Shown piece by piece: positions 59,742 to 64,000 of a stretch of DNA of 64,000 nucleotides. The stretch is from assembly GCF_003990645.1 (NCBI RefSeq), contig NZ_RYZK01000011.1:1-64000 (forward strand). The letters run 5' to 3'. The DNA comes from Shimia sediminis (GTDB lineage: Bacteria > Pseudomonadota > Alphaproteobacteria > Rhodobacterales > Rhodobacteraceae). Positions within the stretch are counted from its first letter, which is position 1, and every line of letters begins with the position of its first letter. Below the pieces are notes generated by a model. That model was given only the letters and a program-made list of their open reading frames with translations, was not told where the DNA came from and ran no database searches. The position numbers and the translations under genes were made by a program.

Positions 59742-62291
59742 ATGTCGCGCTATTCCGCCACCGAAATCGAGGCCAAGTGGCAAGAGGCCTGGGACAAGGC
59801 CGAAACCTTCAAGGCCGTCCGCGATGCATCGAAGCCAAAATACTATGTGCTTGAGATGTTCCCGTACCCCTCGGGCAAGCTGCACATGGGTCACGTGCGC
59901 AACTACACGATGGGCGACGTGATTGCGCGCTACAAGATCTCGACCGGCCACAACGTGCTGCACCCGATGGGGTTCGACGCTTTCGGCATGCCGGCCGAAA
60001 ACGCCGCCATGGCCATCGGCGGTCACCCCAAGGAATGGACCTATTCCAACATCGACACCATGGTCGAGCAGATGAAGCCGCTGGGCCTCTCGCTCGACTG
60101 GTCGCGCATGTTCGCCACCTGCGACCCCGAATACTACGGCCAGCAACAGGCGCTGTTCCTCGACTTCCTCGAAAACGATCTGGTCTACCGTAAGAACGCC
60201 GTAGTGAACTGGGACCCTGTCGATATGACCGTGCTGGCCAACGAACAGGTCGAAGGTGGCCGAGGTTGGCGCTCGGGCGCTCTGGTGGAACGCCGCGAGC
60301 TGACCCAATGGTTCTTCAAGATCTCGGATTACTCCGAAGAACTCCTCGACGCGCTCGACACACTCGACAACTGGCCCGCCAAAGTGCGCCTGATGCAGGA
60401 AAACTGGATCGGCAAATCGCGCGGTCTGCAATTTGCGTTCGAACGCACCGATGGCTCCGAACCGATCACCGTCTACACCACCCGCCCCGACACGCTCATG
60501 GGTGCGTCCTTTGTCGGCATCTCGCCGGATCACCCGATCTCCAAGGAACTGGAAGAGGGCAACCCGGAACTCGCCGCCTTCCTCGCTGAATGCCGCAAGG
60601 GTGGCACCACCGAAGAAGCCATCGAAACCGCCGAAAAACTCGGATATGACACCGGCATCAAGGTAAAACACCCGCTGAACCCCGATTGGGAGCTCCCGGT
60701 CTGGATCGCCAACTTCATCCTGATGGATTACGGCACCGGCGCGATTTTCGCCTGCCCGGCCCACGACCAGCGCGACCTCGACTTCTGTCGTAAATACGAT
60801 CTTCCGGTGATCGACACCTTCTTTGATCTCGAAGACCCCAAGCCTGTCGAGACCGAAGCCTTTGTGCCGCCAAAAGAGCAAAAGGTGAAATGGATCAACC
60901 ACTTCGCCGGTCTGGACGAGGCCACCGGTCAGGACGCCATCGACGCCACCATCGACTTTGCCGAAAAGGCGGGCTGGGGGACCGGCGTGACCAAGTTCCG
61001 TCTACGTGACTGGGGTCTTTCCCGCCAACGCTACTGGGGCTGCCCGATCCCGGTTGTCCACTGCGACAGCTGCGGCGTGGTGCCCGAGAAGAAAGAGAAT
61101 CTGCCGATCACCCTCCCGGATGACGTCAGCTTCGACAAACCCGGCAACCCGCTTGACCGCCACCCAACGTGGCGCGATTGCGCCTGTCCGTCCTGCGGTG
61201 CGCCGGCCAAGCGCGAAACCGACACGATGGACACTTTCGTCGATTCGTCCTGGTACTTTGCCCGCTTCACTGCGCCCCGTGCGGAAACACCGACCGTGGC
61301 CGAGGACGCCGAGTACTGGATGAACGTCGACCAATACATCGGCGGCATCGAACACGCGATCCTGCACCTGCTCTATTCGCGCTTCTTCGCCCGTGCGATG
61401 CACATCTGCGGCCACCTGCCGGAGTCGGCCAAGGAACCCTTTGACGCGCTCTTTACCCAAGGCATGGTGACTCACGCGATCTATCAGACCACAGGCGACA
61501 ATGGACGCCCGGTCTATCACTACCCGGCAGATGTCGAAGACCGTGATGGCAAAACCGTGCTCAAAGCCACCGGCGAAGAAGTACAGGTCATCCCCTCGGC
61601 TAAGATGTCGAAATCCAAGAACAACGTGGTGGACCCGGTGGATATCATCACCGCCTATGGCGCCGACACCGCCCGCTGGTTCGTCCTCTCCGATTCACCG
61701 CCAGAGCGTGACGTCGAATGGACCGCCTCCGGTGCCGAAGCCGCCTTTAAACACCTCTCCCGTGTGCACCGCATCGCCGCCGAAGTGGCAACCGCCGAAG
61801 ACGGCCCGCAAGGGTCGAATGAGGACCTCCTGCGCGAAATGCACAAAGCCATCCGCGACGTGACCCTTGGCGTCGAATCCTTCGGCTTCAACGCCTCGAT
61901 CGCCAAACTCTACGCTTTCACCAACACGCTCGCCAAATCCAGGGCAGGCGCCGCCGCCAAACGCGAAGCCACCAAAACCCTCGCCCAGCTCATGGCCCCG
62001 ATGACCCCGCACCTCGCAGAAGACATCTGGCAAATGCTGGGCGGCGAAGGCCTCATCATCAACGCCCCTTGGCCGTTTGCCGACGAGTCCATGCTGGTCG
62101 AAGCCAATGTCACCCTGCCGATCCAGATCAACGGCAAACGCCGCGCGGAAATCAGCGTGCCCGCGGATATGCCCAAGGAAGAGGTTGAAAAACTTGTCCT
62201 GGCCCACGAAGCTGTCACCAGCCGGTTGGAAGGGGCCCAGCCCAAGAAACTCATCGTTGTCCCCGGTCGGATCGTGAATGTCGTCATATAA
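59742..62291 (+). CDS. leuS: Leucyl-tRNA synthetase
   Basis: 849 residues from the ATG at 59742 behind AAAGGTGA; an in-frame GTG nine bases upstream is less likely. The class I HIGH motif is [15 protein letters not shown] and the KMSKS motif is intact in [14 protein letters not shown]. The editing domain ([16 protein letters not shown]) and zinc-like CDSCG...CPSCG pair are present. It is the first gene of leuS-lptE-holA, a conserved order in this group. Confidence 0.98.
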   Translation: MSRYSATEIEAKWQEAWDKAETFKAVRDASKPKYYVLEMFPYPSGKLHMGHVRNYTMGDVIARYKISTGHNVLHPMGFDAFGMPAENAAMAIGGHPKEWTYSNIDTMVEQMKPLGLSLDWSRMFATCDPEYYGQQQALFLDFLENDLVYRKNAVVNWDPVDMTVLANEQVEGGRGWRSGALVERRELTQWFFKISDYSEELLDALDTLDNWPAKVRLMQENWIGKSRGLQFAFERTDGSEPITVYTTRPDTLMGASFVGISPDHPISKELEEGNPELAAFLAECRKGGTTEEAIETAEKLGYDTGIKVKHPLNPDWELPVWIANFILMDYGTGAIFACPAHDQRDLDFCRKYDLPVIDTFFDLEDPKPVETEAFVPPKEQKVKWINHFAGLDEATGQDAIDATIDFAEKAGWGTGVTKFRLRDWGLSRQRYWGCPIPVVHCDSCGVVPEKKENLPITLPDDVSFDKPGNPLDRHPTWRDCACPSCGAPAKRETDTMDTFVDSSWYFARFTAPRAETPTVAEDAEYWMNVDQYIGGIEHAILHLLYSRFFARAMHICGHLPESAKEPFDALFTQGMVTHAIYQTTGDNGRPVYHYPADVEDRDGKTVLKATGEEVQVIPSAKMSKSKNNVVDPVDIITAYGADTARWFVLSDSPPERDVEWTASGAEAAFKHLSRVHRIAAEVATAEDGPQGSNEDLLREMHKAIRDVTLGVESFGFNASIAKLYAFTNTLAKSRAGAAAKREATKTLAQLMAPMTPHLAEDIWQMLGGEGLIINAPWPFADESMLVEANVTLPIQINGKRRAEISVPADMPKEEVEKLVLAHEAVTSRLEGAQPKKLIVVPGRIVNVVI

Positions 62292-62775
62292 CCGCCGCCA
62301 CTTCCTGATGCTCACAGCTGCCAGCCCCGCGCTGGCGGCCTGTGGGTTTGAACCCACCTATGGGGCCAAGGGGGCCTCGTCCCATCTGCTCAACCAGGTG
62401 GTTGTCGACGCACCCTCGACCAACGAAACCTATCTCCTGGTGCGCGAGCTCGAGGACCGTCTGGGTCGTGTCAGCGAAGGCAAGTACGGCTTGACCACCT
62501 CGGTTGAAACCGACGAGCAAAGCGTCGGGCGAACGGTTGAGGGCGTGACCTCGCGCTACGACATCGTGGCTGATGTGACCTATGCCCTGCGCGATATGAC
62601 ATCCGGCGAGGTTCTGACCACAGGAAAGCTGCGCAACTATGTCGGCTATTCCGCGACGGGCACATCCGTTGCGACCCTTGCCGCACAGGATGACGCATAT
62701 GCGCGGCTGATGTCGATCCTGACAGACCAGATCGTCGCCGAACTGTGGGCCTGGTCGGCTCAAAACGCCTCATGA
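62278..62775 (+). CDS. lptE: LptE-like LPS-assembly lipoprotein
   Basis: 165 residues, overlapping leuS by 14 bases. The signal and lipobox ([19 protein letters not shown]) predict lipidation at Cys22. CGFEPTYG is typical of alphaproteobacterial LptE, which plugs the LptD barrel that exports LPS. The rest has the short beta/alpha layout of the family ([20 protein letters not shown]). Sequence similarity to enterobacterial LptE is low, so the symbol rests on position and motif. Confidence 0.82.
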   Translation: MSSYNRRHFLMLTAASPALAACGFEPTYGAKGASSHLLNQVVVDAPSTNETYLLVRELEDRLGRVSEGKYGLTTSVETDEQSVGRTVEGVTSRYDIVADVTYALRDMTSGEVLTTGKLRNYVGYSATGTSVATLAAQDDAYARLMSILTDQIVAELWAWSAQNAS

Positions 62776-63797
62776 AACTGACGGCGCGGGACGGCGCCCG
62801 GTATTTCTCGAAACCGGACGCGGGCCGCACGGGCGTCCTGATCTACGGCCCCGACGCCATGCGCATCGCCCTGAAACGGCAAGAGCTGATCGCCGCCCTA
62901 ATCGGCCCACAAGGCGAAGAGGAAATGCGCCTAACCCGTATTCCCGCCTCTGACCTGCGCAAAGATCCGGCATTGTTGGGGGACGCCATCAAGGCCGCCA
63001 GCTTTTTCCCTGGCCCCCGCGTCGCCTTTGTCGAAGACGCCAATGACACTGCCGCCCCGGCCATTCTTGCCGCATTAGAAGACTGGGCCGAAGGCGACGC
63101 ACAGATCGTGGTGACGGCAGGTTCGCTGAAAGCATCCTCCAAGATTCGCAAGGCCTTTGAACAGCATCCCAACGCCTTTGCCGCCGCGATCTACAACGAT
63201 CCCCCCAGCCGCGAAGAAATCGAGGCAGACTTGGCCAAGTCGGGCCTGCGCGACGTCGACCGCGACGCCATGACGGATCTTTCGAATCTTGCGCGCGAGC
63301 TGGACCCGGGCGATTTCCGCCAAACGCTGGAAAAGCTATCACTCTACAAGATCGGTGACAGCACGGCTGTCTCATCGCAGGACATCATCAACTGCGCGCC
63401 AACCTCGACCGAGGCCGAACTGGACGACGTCCTGAACATCGTCGCCGAAGGCCGCGCGCCGGATCTGGGGCCGGTCCTGCGCAAGTTGCAGGCCCAGGGC
63501 ACCAACCCGGTCTCGCTGTGCATCGGGGCAACCCGCCACTTCCGCGCGCTCTACACGGCTGCCTCGGACCCCGGTGGGGCAGCGGCAGGCATCGCCCGCA
63601 TGCGCCCACCCATTTTCGGCCCCCGCCGCGACCGCATGCTGCGTCAGGCCCAGGGCTGGGGTGCTGCCAAGCTGGAGCAGGCGCTGACCATCCTGACAGA
63701 CACCGACCTGCAATTGCGCTCAGCAGGCCAAACCGCACCGACCATGGCGCTGGTGGAACGCATGCTGTTGCGCCTCTCGATGCTCGCACGCCGCTGA
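62772..63797 (+). CDS. holA: DNA polymerase III delta subunit
   Basis: 341 residues from the ATG at 62772, overlapping lptE in an ATGA junction. Features of the clamp-loader wrench subunit include GVLIYGPDAMRIALKRQELI, the FFPGPRVAFVEDAND segment and a C-terminal alpha-helical collar ending LVERMLLRLSMLARR. It follows leuS-lptE, as in many alphaproteobacteria. Confidence 0.92.
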   Translation: MKLTARDGARYFSKPDAGRTGVLIYGPDAMRIALKRQELIAALIGPQGEEEMRLTRIPASDLRKDPALLGDAIKAASFFPGPRVAFVEDANDTAAPAILAALEDWAEGDAQIVVTAGSLKASSKIRKAFEQHPNAFAAAIYNDPPSREEIEADLAKSGLRDVDRDAMTDLSNLARELDPGDFRQTLEKLSLYKIGDSTAVSSQDIINCAPTSTEAELDDVLNIVAEGRAPDLGPVLRKLQAQGTNPVSLCIGATRHFRALYTAASDPGGAAAGIARMRPPIFGPRRDRMLRQAQGWGAAKLEQALTILTDTDLQLRSAGQTAPTMALVERMLLRLSMLARR

Positions 63798-63808
63798 CAC
63801 GCGACATT

Positions 63809-63830
63809 CGGGGGGCAGAACCACCCCCCG
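63809..63830 (+). terminator. Hairpin after holA
   Basis: CGGGGGG (63809-63815) and CCCCCCG (63824-63830) form a perfect 7-bp stem with an 8-nt loop, 12 bp after the holA stop. No T-tract follows directly; the repeat element at 63831 abuts it. Confidence 0.6.
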
Positions 63831-63852
63831 CTTCATCTTGCCAAAAATACTC
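63831..63852 (-). repeat. Single copy of the dispersed CTTCAT...AATACTC element
   Basis: CTTCATCTTGCC then AAAAATACTC resembles the right arm of the inverted pair at 21189-21246. Here it occurs as one arm, directly after the holA hairpin. A second palindromic stretch, GGGCC..GGCCC, follows at about 63867-63880. Confidence 0.55.
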
Positions 63853-63880
63853 GCGCCGCAGGCATGGGCCGTCAGGCCCA

Positions 63881-64000
63881 TTACTCTTGCGGTGCAAACA
63901 TCGCAAAGACCTCGGCCCCGGTCATCTTCTTAGTCTCACCGGCAAAACAATAGCTGTTCGGTTTTTCATCAATGAAAATCTCCTGCCCCAGCGGAATGCC
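63881..64000 (-). CDS. C-terminal end of a gene cut by the window edge, possibly GFA family
   Basis: The last 39 codons read IPLGQEIFIDEKPNSYCFAG, then ETKKMTGAEVFAMFAPQE, and end in TAA. IFIDEKP followed by an aromatic residue and FAG is reminiscent of the end of GFA (glutathione-dependent formaldehyde-activating-like) zinc proteins, but the fragment is too short to be sure. It converges with holA. Confidence 0.5.
   Translation of the reverse strand, partial: GIPLGQEIFIDEKPNSYCFAGETKKMTGAEVFAMFAPQE

Overview
The window looks like a chromosomal segment of a marine Rhodobacteraceae (Roseobacter-group) alphaproteobacterium. The base composition is GC-rich and genes are tightly packed, often with TGATG or ATGA stop/start overlaps. 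Many families typical of that group occur: TAXI-type TRAP transport, an FMN-glutamate-synthase-like membrane protein, DUF3576, a GT14/DUF5928 glycosyltransferase beside a sulfotransferase, a zinc-finger-headed DinB, and a cysteine-poor L36. The genus cannot be fixed from the sequence alone. No phage, insertion sequence or CRISPR array was found.

Layout. 1-343: non-coding, AT-rich, with DnaA-box-like sites. 344-6762: MsrP/MsrQ methionine-sulfoxide repair, whose two genes are separated by other genes, then an FMN/Fe-S glutamate-synthase-like protein, a DUF302 protein, and a small membrane protein plus HlyD-type pair. 6790-9148: an unusual kinase-fold/PhyH-dioxygenase fusion gene, three palindromes at exact 32-bp spacing, and the collapsed remnant of a GMC oxidoreductase. 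9149-16478: a catabolic island of a MarR regulator, TAXI binding protein, fused TRAP permease, Cys-type sulfatase and amidohydrolase. 16546-30000: mostly housekeeping (clpB, pyrF, NUDIX, dinB, tRNA-Val, rpmJ, cysteine-synthase-family enzyme), small hydrolases and a caspase-like protein that lacks the expected catalytic cysteine.

30027-38989: an eight-gene minus-strand operon joining a complete Liv-type ABC transporter to two different acyl-CoA ligases. This suggests uptake followed by CoA activation of an organic acid. It is read divergently from a hybrid histidine kinase/response regulator pair (39187-41809). 41906-49234: MAPEG and WGR small proteins, an M20 amidohydrolase, a single-polypeptide formate dehydrogenase, a histidine phosphatase, a zf-CHCC protein, an orphan ABC ATPase and a HIT protein. 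49237-52485: glycosyltransferase, sulfotransferase and GST.

52486-52855 holds the most interesting non-coding structure. A perfect FNR box (TTGAT-N4-ATCAA) has a -10-like hexamer at the class-II distance. About 80 nt later comes a strong terminator whose 5' arm can instead pair with an upstream 10-nt segment, presenting CACCUCCC in the loop. This may be an oxygen-regulated small RNA or a conditional terminator. 52856-64000: an orphan response regulator, ribA, an L,D-transpeptidase, a PEBP-like gene broken by an amber codon, yggS, a porin, DUF3576, a glycosyltransferase, leuS-lptE-holA, and a gene running off the right edge.
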